A stretch of 64,000 bases of DNA from Cryobacterium zongtaii (GCF_002909375.1 NZ_PPXD01000007.1:310001-374000); one strand, 5' to 3'. Numbered from the stretch's first letter, positions 54,414 through 63,615 are shown. Numbers and translations are program-made. Notes: generated from the letters alone by a model not told the origin.

Positions 54414-54419
54414 TAGATT
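54414..54419 (+). promoter_or_regulatory. Candidate -10 box of valS
   Basis: TAGATT fits the actinobacterial TANNNT form and would give a ~57-nt leader before valS. The rest of the 54261-54482 interval is GC-rich and shows no gene; I see no T-box core in it. Confidence 0.35.
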
Positions 54420-54482
54420 GGTTCAGCAGTACTGAAGGCACCTCACCATCGACACGGTGCCGCTGAACCGAATCGGAGTGTC

Positions 54483-57065
54483 ATGACCAACGCTGACCGC
54501 GTTCCCGAAAAGCCCGCCCTCGAAGGGCTGGAAGCCAAGTGGGAGACCAGTTGGGAAGCACAGGGCACCTACCGCTTCGACCGCGCGGCCGCCACGAAGG
54601 AGTCGATCTTCTCGATCGACACTCCCCCGCCGACCGCCTCCGGCTCACTGCACATCGGCCATGTCTTCAGCTACACGCACACCGACGTCGTGGCTCGCTT
54701 CCAGCGCATGCGCGGCAAGAGCGTCTTCTACCCGATGGGCTGGGATGACAACGGCCTGCCCACCGAACGACGTGTGCAGAACTTCTACGGCGTGCGCTGC
54801 GACCCATCGCTGCCGTACACGCCCGACTTCGTGCCGCCCTTCGAGGGGGGCGACGGCAAGAGCACCAAGGCCGCCGACCAGCTCCCCGTGAGCCGCCGCA
54901 ACTTCATCGAACTCTGCGAACGCCTCACCGTCGAGGACGAGAAACAGTTCGAGGAACTGTGGCGCACCCTGGGCCTCAGCGTCGACTGGAACCAGAGCTA
55001 CCGCACCATCGCGCCGGAGTCGATCACCGCCTCCCAGCTCGCTTTCGTCGGCAACGTCAACCGTGGCGAGGCCTACCAGGCCATGGCTCCCACCCTCTGG
55101 GACGTCACCTTCCGCACTGCCGTCGCCCAGGCCGAACTTGAGGACAAGGAGATGCCGGCCGCGTACCACCGGGTCTCCTTCCACAAGCCGGACGGCTCCA
55201 CCATCGAGATCGAAACCACCCGGCCGGAACTCCTCGCCGCCTGCGTCGCCCTTGTCGCGCATCCGGACGACGACCGCTACAAGCCGTTCTTCGGCAGCAC
55301 GGTGCGCACCCCGGTGTTCGACGTCGAGATCCCGATTCTCGCTCACCACCTCGCCCAGAAGGACAAGGGCTCGGGTATCGCGATGATCTGCACCTTCGGC
55401 GACGTGACCGACGTGGTCTGGTGGCGTGAACTCGACCTGCCCAACCGCGCGATCATGGGCTTCGACGGCCGTATCATCGCCGAGGCCCCCGACGTCATCG
55501 TCACCCCGGCCGCGCAGGCCGCCTACGCCCAGCTCGCCGGCAAGACCGTCTTCTCGGCCAAGCAGGCCATGGTGGAGCTCCTCCGTGAGTCCGGCGACCT
55601 GATCGGCGACCCCAAGCCGATCGTGCACCCGGTCAAGTTCTTCGAAAAGGGCGACAAGCCCCTCGAGATCGTCTCCACCCGCCAGTGGTACATCCGCAAC
55701 GGTGCCCGCGACGAGAAGCTTCGCGCCCGCCTGATCGAACACGGATCCGCTCTGCAGTGGCATCCTGAATTCATGCGCGTGCGCTACGAGAACTGGGTCA
55801 ACGGCCTCACCGGTGACTGGCTTGTCTCCCGCCAGCGATTCTTCGGAGTTCCCCTGCCCGTCTGGTACCCGCTCGACGCCGAGTCCAACCCGGTCTTCGA
55901 CCAGCCGATCATCGCCACCGTCGACCTGTTGCCCGTCGACCCGTCCTCGGATGTGGCCCCCGGCTACACGGCCGAGCAGCGCGGAGCGGCCAACGGCTTC
56001 GTCGGCGAGGTCGACGTGATGGACACCTGGGCCACCTCGTCCCTCACCCCTCAGCTGGCCGGCGGTTGGGAGCGCGACCCCGAACTCTTCGACCTCGTGT
56101 ACCCGTACTCGCTGCGTCCGCAGGGCCAGGACATCATCCGCACCTGGTTGTTCTCCACCCTGCTGCGCGCCGAACTCGAACACGGCGAATCGCCGTGGAA
56201 GCATGCGGCACTGTCGGGCTTCATCGTCGACCCCGACCGTAAGAAGATGTCCAAGTCCAAGGGCAACGTGGTCACTCCCGCCGACGTGCTCAGTCAGCAC
56301 GGTTCAGACGCCGTACGGTACTGGGCGGCGTCCTCGCGGCTGGGCACCGACGCGGCGTTCGACCCGAAGAACCCCACCCAGATCAAGATCGGCCGCCGCC
56401 TGGCGATCAAGATCCTCAACGCCAGCAAGTTCATCCTCGGCTTCGCCGGCGATGACGCAGCACCGGTGACCGAACCCATCGATGTGAGCATGCTCGCCCG
56501 TCTCGACGTCGTCGTCGGCCAGGCGACCGCCGCGTTCGACGCATTCGACCATGCCCGTGCGCTCGAGACCGCCGAGAGCTTCTTCTGGACCTTCTGTGAC
56601 GACTACCTCGAACTGGTCAAGGAACGCGCCTACGGCGAGCCCGGTCCGGAGCAGGCGTCGGCCGTCGCCGCGCTGCGCACCGCCCTGTCGACCCTGCTGC
56701 GCCTGTTTGCCCCGTTCGTGCCGTTCGCCACCGAAGAAGCCTGGTCGTGGTCCAACGACGACTCGGTGCACCGTGCCCCATGGCCGGTCGCCTCTGGCAC
56801 GACGCCGGATGCCGACAGCCTCGCGCTGCTGGACCTGGCCAGCCGGGCGCTCACAGGCATCCGCCGGGCGAAGACCGACGCGAAGGCGTCACAGAAGTCT
56901 GCCGTCGTCTCCGCCACCATCGGCGGACCGGAAGCAGAGGTTGCCCTGCTCGCGCAGGTCGCCGCCGATTTGAAAGCAGTAGGCCGGATCACGGACTTGA
57001 CCTTCGTCAAGGCCGATGAGCTGGTCGTAACTGATATCGTGCTCGCCACGGTGTCGGAAATCTAA
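54483..57065 (+). CDS. valS: Valyl-tRNA synthetase, archaeal-like (type 2) form
   Basis: ValRS (860 aa) charges tRNA-Val and edits Thr. Class I motifs are PPTASGSLHIGHVFSYTHTD and KKMSKSKGNVVTP. The segment PMGWDDNGLPTERRVQ is characteristic of archaeal-type ValRS rather than the common bacterial form, which reads near PGTDHAGIATQ here. The protein also lacks the usual C-terminal coiled-coil arm; it ends ADELVVTDIVLATVSEI. ATG 54483 follows GGAG. A short intergenic gap leads to a GNAT gene. Confidence 0.95.
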   Translation: MTNADRVPEKPALEGLEAKWETSWEAQGTYRFDRAAATKESIFSIDTPPPTASGSLHIGHVFSYTHTDVVARFQRMRGKSVFYPMGWDDNGLPTERRVQNFYGVRCDPSLPYTPDFVPPFEGGDGKSTKAADQLPVSRRNFIELCERLTVEDEKQFEELWRTLGLSVDWNQSYRTIAPESITASQLAFVGNVNRGEAYQAMAPTLWDVTFRTAVAQAELEDKEMPAAYHRVSFHKPDGSTIEIETTRPELLAACVALVAHPDDDRYKPFFGSTVRTPVFDVEIPILAHHLAQKDKGSGIAMICTFGDVTDVVWWRELDLPNRAIMGFDGRIIAEAPDVIVTPAAQAAYAQLAGKTVFSAKQAMVELLRESGDLIGDPKPIVHPVKFFEKGDKPLEIVSTRQWYIRNGARDEKLRARLIEHGSALQWHPEFMRVRYENWVNGLTGDWLVSRQRFFGVPLPVWYPLDAESNPVFDQPIIATVDLLPVDPSSDVAPGYTAEQRGAANGFVGEVDVMDTWATSSLTPQLAGGWERDPELFDLVYPYSLRPQGQDIIRTWLFSTLLRAELEHGESPWKHAALSGFIVDPDRKKMSKSKGNVVTPADVLSQHGSDAVRYWAASSRLGTDAAFDPKNPTQIKIGRRLAIKILNASKFILGFAGDDAAPVTEPIDVSMLARLDVVVGQATAAFDAFDHARALETAESFFWTFCDDYLELVKERAYGEPGPEQASAVAALRTALSTLLRLFAPFVPFATEEAWSWSNDDSVHRAPWPVASGTTPDADSLALLDLASRALTGIRRAKTDAKASQKSAVVSATIGGPEAEVALLAQVAADLKAVGRITDLTFVKADELVVTDIVLATVSEI

Positions 57066-57075
57066 GGAGAACCGC

Positions 57076-57522
57076 ATGTCAATCAAGGTCCGCCCGCTGG
57101 GCGACAAAGACTTCTTCCCGTGGCTGGGCCTGCTCGAAGGGTATAGCGAGTTCTCCAAGAGCGACCTGACCGACGAGAAGGCTCTGCGTGTGTGGAGCTG
57201 GATCATCGACAAGAACCATGACCTCGACGGCGCTGTCGCGGTCGACGACAACGGGGACTTCGTCGGATTCACGCTCTACCGACCGTTCCCACGCACCCTC
57301 AGCGGCGACGTCGGACTGTTCATCGACGACCTCTTCGTCACCTCGGCTGTCCGTGACAGCGGCGTGAGCAAGTCCCTGCTGGAATTCGCCCGCGAGTACG
57401 CCAAGGCGCACAATTACCGCACCCTGCAGTGGGTCACCACGGCAGACGACAAGTCCGCCAAGAAGCTCTACGACGAGGTCGGCACCCGCACCAGCTTGGT
57501 CACTTACCAGGCCGAGGTCTAA
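57076..57522 (+). CDS. GNAT family N-acetyltransferase
   Basis: The 148-residue protein has the GNAT fold: MSIKVRPLGDKDFFPWLGLLEGY at the start, VAVDDNGDFVGFTLYRPF (beta 3-4), and motif A LFIDDLFVTSAVRDSGVSKSLLEFAREYAKAHNY. The normal acetyl-CoA loop R/Q-x-x-G-x-G/A reads R-D-S-G-V-S, slightly altered. The C-terminal part, WVTTADDKSAKKLYDEVG, is typical. It is 10 nt after valS and followed by a small gene, so the three are probably cotranscribed. The substrate is unknown. Confidence 0.88.
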   Translation: MSIKVRPLGDKDFFPWLGLLEGYSEFSKSDLTDEKALRVWSWIIDKNHDLDGAVAVDDNGDFVGFTLYRPFPRTLSGDVGLFIDDLFVTSAVRDSGVSKSLLEFAREYAKAHNYRTLQWVTTADDKSAKKLYDEVGTRTSLVTYQAEV

Positions 57523-57524
57523 CC

Positions 57525-57791
57525 ATGCAGCTCGGAACCCGCTGGTCCCTCGGCGCAGAACCGCCGACCGGGCTGCCCGAGGTCGTCGTCATCGCCCTGC
57601 AGGCGGTCGAGGGCGACCTCGAGGCGCTGCCCGACGACACCAGCGCCTGGCGATGGACGTTGACCTGGCTGGAAGGCAACCCGGTCATCGAGCTCGACGA
57701 CGGCACCGTCATCCGGTTCGACCCGAAGGAAGACAGCGCCACCATCACGCAGCCCGCCATCGTCATGGACGATGACGAGGACTGGATCTAG
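57525..57791 (+). CDS. Small acidic hypothetical protein
   Basis: Family not recognised. The 88-residue product MQLGTRWSLGAEPPTGLPEVVV... is rich in strands and acidic residues, ending DDDEDWI. It begins 2 nt after the GNAT stop codon, so coupling is likely. There is no signal peptide or membrane segment. Confidence 0.7.
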   Translation: MQLGTRWSLGAEPPTGLPEVVVIALQAVEGDLEALPDDTSAWRWTLTWLEGNPVIELDDGTVIRFDPKEDSATITQPAIVMDDDEDWI

Positions 57792-57827
57792 TCTTCGTTC
57801 CGCCACTGCCCGTGTTCTCCCACCGCC

Positions 57828-59039
57828 CTAGCTCTCCCACCGCCACAGGGCGGCGAGCCCCAGTCCGCCCGCGATGCTCAGGGCGCTCAGGGATAGCTCA
57901 CCCGCCGAAGCCTCGGCGCGGCACTGGCTGAGCAGGCGCAGAACCAGCAGCGCGCCGGAAGCTCCGTAGGGGTGCCCGAGCGCGATGGCACCGCCCTGCA
58001 GGTTGGCGCGCTCCACCGGGACCGCTATCAGGTCCAGCGATGCCAGCGTCTGCGACGCGAACGCCTCGGTGAACTCGATCCGGCCCAGCTGCGCGGCCGA
58101 TACACCGGTGCGGGCGAAGAGTCTGAGCGCAGCCGCCCCGCCGCCGATCCCGAGCAGGTTGGGGTCGACGCCCGCCGGCATCGCATCTACGAAGGCCAGG
58201 CAACCGTATGCGCCGAGAGAGGCCGCCCGCGCCCGGCTGGTGACAACCACAACCACGGCGCCATCCGCGTCGCCGCAGGAGTTACCGGCCGTGACCGTTC
58301 CCCCCGCAGTGAACACCGCCGGGAACCGGGCCAGGAGGCTCGGGGTCAAGGTCGGCCGCGGTCCGGAATCCACCGAGACCGGCCCGTTCGCCGTCTCAAC
58401 GTCGACGATCTCGGTGGCGAACACGCCCGCATGCCCGGCCGCAACAGCGAGCCGGTGGCTGCGGAGGGCAAAGGAATCCTGCCGCTCGCGTTCGATGCCG
58501 TAGGCGGCCGCGACCGTCTCTGCCGCAACGCCCATGTCCGGGTCGCCGATGTCGTCGGGCGAGAATCGCACCCGGTCGTAGAAATCCGGGGCGCCGTCCG
58601 TGGAACTGAGCCGGTGGGCTCGCAGCGGCGCCGTGCTGGTGCTCTCGACCCCGCCCGCGAGGTACAGGCTGCCGGCACCGGCCTGCACGAGCCGGCAGGC
58701 GAGAACGATGGCCTCGAGGCCCGATCCGCACTGCCGGTCGATGGTCACCCCGGGAACGGCCGGCGGAAGTCCCGCCGTAAGCAGGGCCAGTCGCGCCACG
58801 TTGCCGCCGCCGGCCACGGCATTGCCGATGATCACGTCATCGACGTCTGCGGCGGGCAGGCCGCTGTCGGCCAGGACTGCCTCGAGCACCGGCGCCAGCA
58901 GCTCTGCGGCGGTCACGCCGCGTAGGGCCCCGTTGAAACGGGTGAACGCCGTGCGACGGCCCAGCAGGATGACGGGCTGCCGGTCATCAGGGACGACACC
59001 CGGCGTGGGGCTGAGCGGATCAGCGGAGGCGAACGACAC
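57828..59039 (-). CDS. Divergent thiolase-family protein
   Basis: This 403-residue protein has a thiolase fold. The nucleophile Cys104 is intact in DRQCGSG, and His356 is present in GGAIALGHPYGASG. Two other catalytic positions are changed: the second Cys of the C-terminal 'C-x-G-G-G-x-G' motif is Ser388 (LSIAGGLG), and the Asn of NEAF is Thr324 (FTEAFASQ). Degradative thiolysis is therefore doubtful; a different condensing role or a lost activity is possible. GTG 59039 follows GAGGAGGAGG and overlaps the ligase gene by 20 bp, so the two proteins work together. Confidence 0.8.
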   Translation of the reverse strand: MSFASADPLSPTPGVVPDDRQPVILLGRRTAFTRFNGALRGVTAAELLAPVLEAVLADSGLPAADVDDVIIGNAVAGGGNVARLALLTAGLPPAVPGVTIDRQCGSGLEAIVLACRLVQAGAGSLYLAGGVESTSTAPLRAHRLSSTDGAPDFYDRVRFSPDDIGDPDMGVAAETVAAAYGIERERQDSFALRSHRLAVAAGHAGVFATEIVDVETANGPVSVDSGPRPTLTPSLLARFPAVFTAGGTVTAGNSCGDADGAVVVVVTSRARAASLGAYGCLAFVDAMPAGVDPNLLGIGGGAAALRLFARTGVSAAQLGRIEFTEAFASQTLASLDLIAVPVERANLQGGAIALGHPYGASGALLVLRLLSQCRAEASAGELSLSALSIAGGLGLAALWRWES

Positions 59040-60459
59040 GGGGGTCCTCCTCCTCGATCCACCGGGCCAGCAGGCCCCGACTGACCTTGCCGGCCGTCGT
59101 CACGGGAAGCTCGGTCAGCCGGAAGAAATCACGCGGCCGGTGCTCGCCGGCCAGCGCTGAGATGCAGGCGTTCCGCAGCCGGGCGGCGTCCACCGCCGGC
59201 GCGGCGATCACGGCGGCGACGACCCGGGTGCCGACAACGGCATCGGGGCATCCCGTCACCACGGCGGCCTGCACTCCTGGCACCCGGTGCAGGGCGGCCT
59301 CCACCTCCTGCGGATACACATTGGTGCCGGCGCTGACGATCATGTCGGCACGGCGACCCAGCACGTGCAGCACGCCGGACTCGTCGAGAAAGCCCTGGTC
59401 GCCGACCGTGCACCAGGCGCCGACGCGTGTAAAAGCCTCGCCGTCATCACCCCACAGGTAGCCGTCACAAACGAAGTCGCTGGCAACCTGGATGGTTCCG
59501 GTCGCACCGGCGGGGAGCGGTCGGCCGTCGTCGTCCGCGATGCGGATGCTGACCCCGGGAAATGGTTGGCCCACGGCGTTGTCGGCGCCGGCGCTGCCGC
59601 CAGCGTCGCCAGGGGCCACCGACGACGACGCGACGAAGCCCAGTTCGGCGGCGCCGTAATAGCTCACGATGGTGGCATGGGGCGCCCACCGTTGCAGCAG
59701 CCCGGTGGTGGCCGCGTCGAGCCTGGCCCCACCGCTCACGATGCAGGTAAGCCCGCGATCCACCCGGCCGGCCGCCACCGCCCGGTCGGCGAGCATCCGC
59801 AGCACGGTCGGAACGGCCACCAGCCTGCTGATCCGTTCCCGCTCGAGGCAGCCCAGCACGGCCGCCACATCAAACCTCTCCAGGGTATGGAAGCTGCCGC
59901 CGGCCTGCAGCGATTCGGCCAACGCGTAGAGGTTGAGGCTGGCCGTGAGCGGACCCGGCGCGAGAGTGCGGTCATGCCGGGTGAGGTGCAGCACCTCGGC
60001 GCTGTGCTCGAGTGACCGCTGCCAGGACCGCCGCGTGCGGCGGAAAGCCTTGGGCAGGGAGGTTGTTCCCGAGGTGAATCCGTAGAGGAAGGTGGACTCT
60101 GCCGGACCGTCGGTAAGACGCCCCGCGGTGCCTCCCCCAGGCCCGGACGCACCCGGCGCACTGCGCGCATCGGATCCGGTGGCGATGCCGCGTAGGCGCC
60201 CCGCGACCTCGGCGCGCTGCTCCGCCGGCCAGTGCGGGTCGAGCATGGCGACGCATCCGCTGCCCGACACAGCCGCGAGGAAGTCAGCCACGACGTCGAT
60301 GCTGTTGACCCTGTTGAGCACGGTGAGGCCGGTGGTGCCGGGGTGGTCGAGAATGCGTTGGCGCAACTGGGCATAGCTGACCACGTCGTCGTCAACGGCC
60401 ACGGCGACCTGGTCGGGGAACGACTCGGCCCAGAGTTGGAGGGACGTGAGAATGGGCAT
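59020..60459 (-). CDS. Class I adenylate-forming (acyl-CoA synthetase-like) enzyme
   Basis: The 479-residue protein has ANL-superfamily motifs: FTSGTTSLPKAFRRTRRSW (P-loop; normally SGTTGxPK, here TSGTTSLPK), YYGAAELGFV, GDQGFLDESGVLHVLGRRADMI and the C-terminal ELPVTTAGKVSRGLLA with the catalytic Lys. It activates a carboxylic acid with ATP, probably to the acyl-CoA used by the thiolase-like partner. It is short for the family, with a reduced N-terminal region. ATG 60459 is a best guess (60468 is the alternative); no good ribosome-binding site is seen. The upstream region is an 18-bp tandem repeat. Confidence 0.82.
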   Translation of the reverse strand: MPILTSLQLWAESFPDQVAVAVDDDVVSYAQLRQRILDHPGTTGLTVLNRVNSIDVVADFLAAVSGSGCVAMLDPHWPAEQRAEVAGRLRGIATGSDARSAPGASGPGGGTAGRLTDGPAESTFLYGFTSGTTSLPKAFRRTRRSWQRSLEHSAEVLHLTRHDRTLAPGPLTASLNLYALAESLQAGGSFHTLERFDVAAVLGCLERERISRLVAVPTVLRMLADRAVAAGRVDRGLTCIVSGGARLDAATTGLLQRWAPHATIVSYYGAAELGFVASSSVAPGDAGGSAGADNAVGQPFPGVSIRIADDDGRPLPAGATGTIQVASDFVCDGYLWGDDGEAFTRVGAWCTVGDQGFLDESGVLHVLGRRADMIVSAGTNVYPQEVEAALHRVPGVQAAVVTGCPDAVVGTRVVAAVIAAPAVDAARLRNACISALAGEHRPRDFFRLTELPVTTAGKVSRGLLARWIEEEDPRVVRLR

Positions 60460-60470
60460 CGGTACCATTT

Positions 60471-60542
60471 CTACCGCACTGTGCTGTCCTACAGCGCTGT
60501 GCTGTCCTACAGCGCTGTGCTGTCCTACTGCGCTGTGCTGGT
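60471..60542. repeat. Four 18-bp tandem repeats upstream of the ligase gene
   Basis: Four 18-bp units of the type CTACAGCGCTGTGCTGTC (60471-60488, 60489-60506, 60507-60524, 60525-60542) lie directly before the ligase start. Units 2 and 3 are identical and the outer two differ at a few bases. 18 bp is a multiple of three, and the minus-strand frame reads GQHSAV repeats in line with the ligase. Confidence 0.9.
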
Positions 60543-60554
60543 TCCTCGGCCATC

Positions 60555-61421
60555 CTAAAATGGACGGACGGCGATGATCTCCCCGTGCGGCATGCCGAAC
60601 CAGCCGTCCGGATCCTCCGCCCATTGGTGCCACGCTGCGCTAATCTCGTGCAGCTCGCTCAGCCGGGCAGCACCGGACTCGATGGCGTGAGCGGCGAAGT
60701 CCGCCTCGATCACGCGCGCCGCCCAGGATTCGCCCCACCATTCCCGCTCCGCCTCCGAAGAGAAGCACCACATCGATGCGCTGACGCTCACCGTGTCGAA
60801 GTCGGCCTGCCTGGCCCACGCCTTCAACGCCCGACCGGCGTCCGGGTCGCCGCCGTCGAATCTGTGCACGGCCCGGTACACCTGAATCCAGGAGCTGAGT
60901 CCGGCCAGCTTCGGGTACCAGGCCACGGCGCCGTAGTCCGCATCGCGGGCGGCGAGGATGCCGCCGGGCTTGAGGACCCGCCTCATCTCGCGCAACGCCG
61001 CCACCGGGTTGTCCAGGTGCTGCAACACCTGGTGCGCATGCACGATATCCACGGATGTGTCCTCCGCCGGCAGCGCATAGGCGTTCCCGACCGCGAACCT
61101 GGCGTTGTGCACTCCCTCATCGAAGGCTAGGCCCGCCGCCTGCTGCACGGCCAGGGCCGACGTGTCCACGCCGAGAACGGAGCCCGGCGCGAGCCGTCGG
61201 GCCAGATCGAGCGTGACGGTGCCCGCTCCGCTCGAGACATCGATCAGGCTGAGGCCGGGTCGCAAGTGCGGGAGCAGGTAGCCGGCGGAATTCTCGGCGG
61301 TGCGCCAGGTCAACACCCGTTGCGGGTGCTCGTGACCGAACGGATGCCCGGCACGAGGTGCGGTCTCCTGTCGCTCCGGGGTGTCACCCCGGCCTCCATT
61401 GCTCGTGCCGACACTGTTCAT
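60555..61421 (-). CDS. Class I SAM-dependent methyltransferase
   Basis: The 288-residue protein has the Rossmann methyltransferase motifs: LSLIDVSSGAGTVTLDLARRLAPG (motif I), VLGVDTSALAVQQA, the acidic motif II region VDIVHAHQVLQHLDNPVAALREMRRVLKPGG, and a C-terminal region resembling UbiE/MerR-associated small-molecule methylases. The substrate is unknown. The same-strand ligase and thiolase genes lie downstream across the 18-bp repeats, suggesting one pathway. The N-terminal ~25 residues are polar. Confidence 0.88.
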   Translation of the reverse strand: MNSVGTSNGGRGDTPERQETAPRAGHPFGHEHPQRVLTWRTAENSAGYLLPHLRPGLSLIDVSSGAGTVTLDLARRLAPGSVLGVDTSALAVQQAAGLAFDEGVHNARFAVGNAYALPAEDTSVDIVHAHQVLQHLDNPVAALREMRRVLKPGGILAARDADYGAVAWYPKLAGLSSWIQVYRAVHRFDGGDPDAGRALKAWARQADFDTVSVSASMWCFSSEAEREWWGESWAARVIEADFAAHAIESGAARLSELHEISAAWHQWAEDPDGWFGMPHGEIIAVRPF

Positions 61422-61476
61422 GCCGCCACTGTACGACGCCTGGCCCCGTTGTGAGCGGCCCCGTCAACCGGCGTCC

Positions 61477-61482
61477 TAGGCT
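61477..61482 (+). promoter_or_regulatory. Candidate -10 box of the M3 peptidase gene (leaderless)
   Basis: TAGGCT begins exactly 12 nt before ATG 61489, which has no ribosome-binding site upstream. The box is identical to the one at 1325. Confidence 0.45.
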
Positions 61483-61488
61483 GGGTCC

Positions 61489-63534
61489 ATGGCCGACTCC
61501 GCGAATCCCTTCCTTGCTCCCAGCACCCTGCCCTACCAGCTGCCCCCCTTCGGTGAGATCCGCAACGAGCACTATCGTCCGGCGTTCGACGCCGGGATGG
61601 CCGAGCAGCTCGCCGAGATCACGGCCATCACGGCAGACCCCGCGGAGCCGACCGTCGAGAACACCCTCATCGCACTCGAACGGAGCGGACAGGTTCTGCA
61701 GCGCGTGGCCACGGTGTTCTTCTCGCTGAGCTCGTCGGACGCCACAGAGTTCGGCACCGCACTCGAGGAGGAGCTCGCACCGCTGCTCGCAGCGCACGCC
61801 GACGCCATCCGGCTCGACCCTGCGCTGTACGCCCGTATCGCGTCGCTGCAGGAGCGATGTGACTCCCTGGATCTCGACCCGGAGACCGCGTACCTGCTCG
61901 AGCGTTATCACACCGAGTACACCCTCGCCGGCGCGGCGCTCTCTGACGCTGACAAAGTATCCCTGCGCGACCTGAACATGCGTCTGTCCACCCTCACCAC
62001 CCGGTTCGAGAAGAACCTGCTCGCCGACACCAACGACCTCGCCGTCGTGATCGACGACGTCGCCGAGCTCGACGGGCTCGGCGACGGCGAGATCTCGGCG
62101 GCCGCCGGCGCCGCCGCCGAACGGGGTCTTACCGGCAAGTACGTCATCACCCTGGTGCTGCCGACCAGCCATCCGTACCTCGCCTCGCTCACCAACCGCG
62201 CGGTTCGGGAACGCCTGCTGACCGCGTCCCGGTCACGCGGTATCCGCGGCGGCGAGCACGACAACCGCGAGCTGGTGCTCGAGATCACCCGCTTGCGAGC
62301 CCGGCGCGCGCGGCTACTCGGCTTCGCCAGCCACGCCGCATACGTCACGGCCGACGAAACCGCGAAGTCCCCGGAAGCCGTCGCTGGGATGCTGGACCGA
62401 CTCGCGCCGGCCGCGGCACGCAACGCGCGCGACGAACAGCAGGCGCTGCAGGCCGCGGTACGAGACTCTGGCGGCGACTTCGAGCTCGCCGCCTGGGACT
62501 GGGCGTTCTACACCGAGAAGGTACGACAGGCCAGGTACGACGTCGACACGAGCGCCATGCGGCCGTACTTCGAACTGGAGCGGGTGCTGCACGACGGGGT
62601 CTTCTACGCTGCCACCCGGCTCTACGGGATCACCTTCACCGCACGGCCCGACCTCACCGCCTGGAATCCCGAGGCCCGCGTTTTCGAGGTCGCGAACGAG
62701 GACGGCTCCCCGGTGGGCCTGTACATCGCCGATTTCTACACCCGCGACTCCAAGCGCGGCGGTGCCTGGATGAACGCGCTGGTCTCGCAGTCCACCCTGC
62801 TGGGCACTCCCACCATCGTCACCAACAACCTCAACGTGCCCAAGCCCGCCGCCGGCTCCCCCACCCTGCTCAGCTTCGACGAGGTGACCACCTTGTTCCA
62901 CGAGTTCGGGCACGCCCTGCACGGTCTCTTCGCGCAGGTCACCTACCCGCGCTTCGCCGGCACCAATGTCTACAGGGACTTCGTCGAATTCCCGAGCCAG
63001 GTCAACGAGATGTGGATGCTCTGGCCCGAGGTCCTGGCGAATTACGCCAGGCACTACCGCACCGGCGAGTCCATGCCGCAGGAGCTCGTGGACCGCATCC
63101 GCGAGTCGGCGACGTTCAACGAGGGATTCGCCACCAGTGAGTACCTTGCCGCCGCCCTGCTCGACCAGGCCTGGCACCGCATCACCGCCGACGACACCGT
63201 GGCGGATGTGGCTGCCTTCGAGGCGGCCGCGCTGGCCGCGGTGGGCCTGGACAACCCCGTGGTTCCCACCCGGTACGCGAGCACCTATTTCGCGCACACC
63301 TTCTCCGGCGGCTACGACGCCGGCTATTACTCCTACATCTGGAGCGAGGTGCTCGACGCGGACACCGTGGCCTGGTTCACCGAGAACGGCGGCCTGACCC
63401 GGGCCAACGGTGACAGGTTCCGTGACCGGCTGCTCGGCGTGGGCGGCAGCGGCGACCCGCTGGCCGCCTACAGGTCCTTCCGCGGTCGCGACGCGCACAT
63501 CCAGCCCCTGCTCGACCGCCGCGGGCTCGACTAA
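61489..63534 (+). CDS. dcp: M3 family metallopeptidase (peptidyl-dipeptidase Dcp-like)
   Basis: This 681-residue zinc peptidase has the HEFGH motif (His471) in TTLFHEFGHALHGLFAQVTYPRFAGTN and the third ligand region in EFPSQVNEMW. The N-terminal half is helical and matches Dcp/oligopeptidase A (FGEIRNEHYRPAFDAGMAEQ). There is no signal peptide, so it is cytoplasmic. It degrades short peptides, releasing C-terminal dipeptides in Dcp. The gene is followed by a strong terminator before clpX. Length is normal for Dcp. Confidence 0.94.
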   Translation: MADSANPFLAPSTLPYQLPPFGEIRNEHYRPAFDAGMAEQLAEITAITADPAEPTVENTLIALERSGQVLQRVATVFFSLSSSDATEFGTALEEELAPLLAAHADAIRLDPALYARIASLQERCDSLDLDPETAYLLERYHTEYTLAGAALSDADKVSLRDLNMRLSTLTTRFEKNLLADTNDLAVVIDDVAELDGLGDGEISAAAGAAAERGLTGKYVITLVLPTSHPYLASLTNRAVRERLLTASRSRGIRGGEHDNRELVLEITRLRARRARLLGFASHAAYVTADETAKSPEAVAGMLDRLAPAAARNARDEQQALQAAVRDSGGDFELAAWDWAFYTEKVRQARYDVDTSAMRPYFELERVLHDGVFYAATRLYGITFTARPDLTAWNPEARVFEVANEDGSPVGLYIADFYTRDSKRGGAWMNALVSQSTLLGTPTIVTNNLNVPKPAAGSPTLLSFDEVTTLFHEFGHALHGLFAQVTYPRFAGTNVYRDFVEFPSQVNEMWMLWPEVLANYARHYRTGESMPQELVDRIRESATFNEGFATSEYLAAALLDQAWHRITADDTVADVAAFEAAALAAVGLDNPVVPTRYASTYFAHTFSGGYDAGYYSYIWSEVLDADTVAWFTENGGLTRANGDRFRDRLLGVGGSGDPLAAYRSFRGRDAHIQPLLDRRGLD

Positions 63535-63565
63535 CCGGCCGTAAACGTAAACGACCGTGGACGCA

Positions 63566-63598
63566 GAACCGCCCCCGATGTGAGGTCGGGGGCGGTTC
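63566..63598. terminator. Terminator between the M3 peptidase gene and clpX
   Basis: Arms GAACCGCCCCCGA and TCGGGGGCGGTTC are perfectly complementary (13 nt) around TGTGAGG. It can serve both convergent genes. Confidence 0.88.
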
Positions 63599-63615
63599 GG
63601 GACGGACGGGACCGG

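Noticed and set aside
54261-54482. T-box leader for valS
   Set aside because: No GGTGGNACCGCG-type core and no plausible specifier loop; only a short GGCACC/GGTGCC pair near the start.
59020-60633. Longer ligase starting at ATG 60633
   Set aside because: It would overlap the methyltransferase gene by ~79 nt and include four GQHSAV repeats with no family similarity. The conserved part starts at MPILTSLQLWAESFPDQ.
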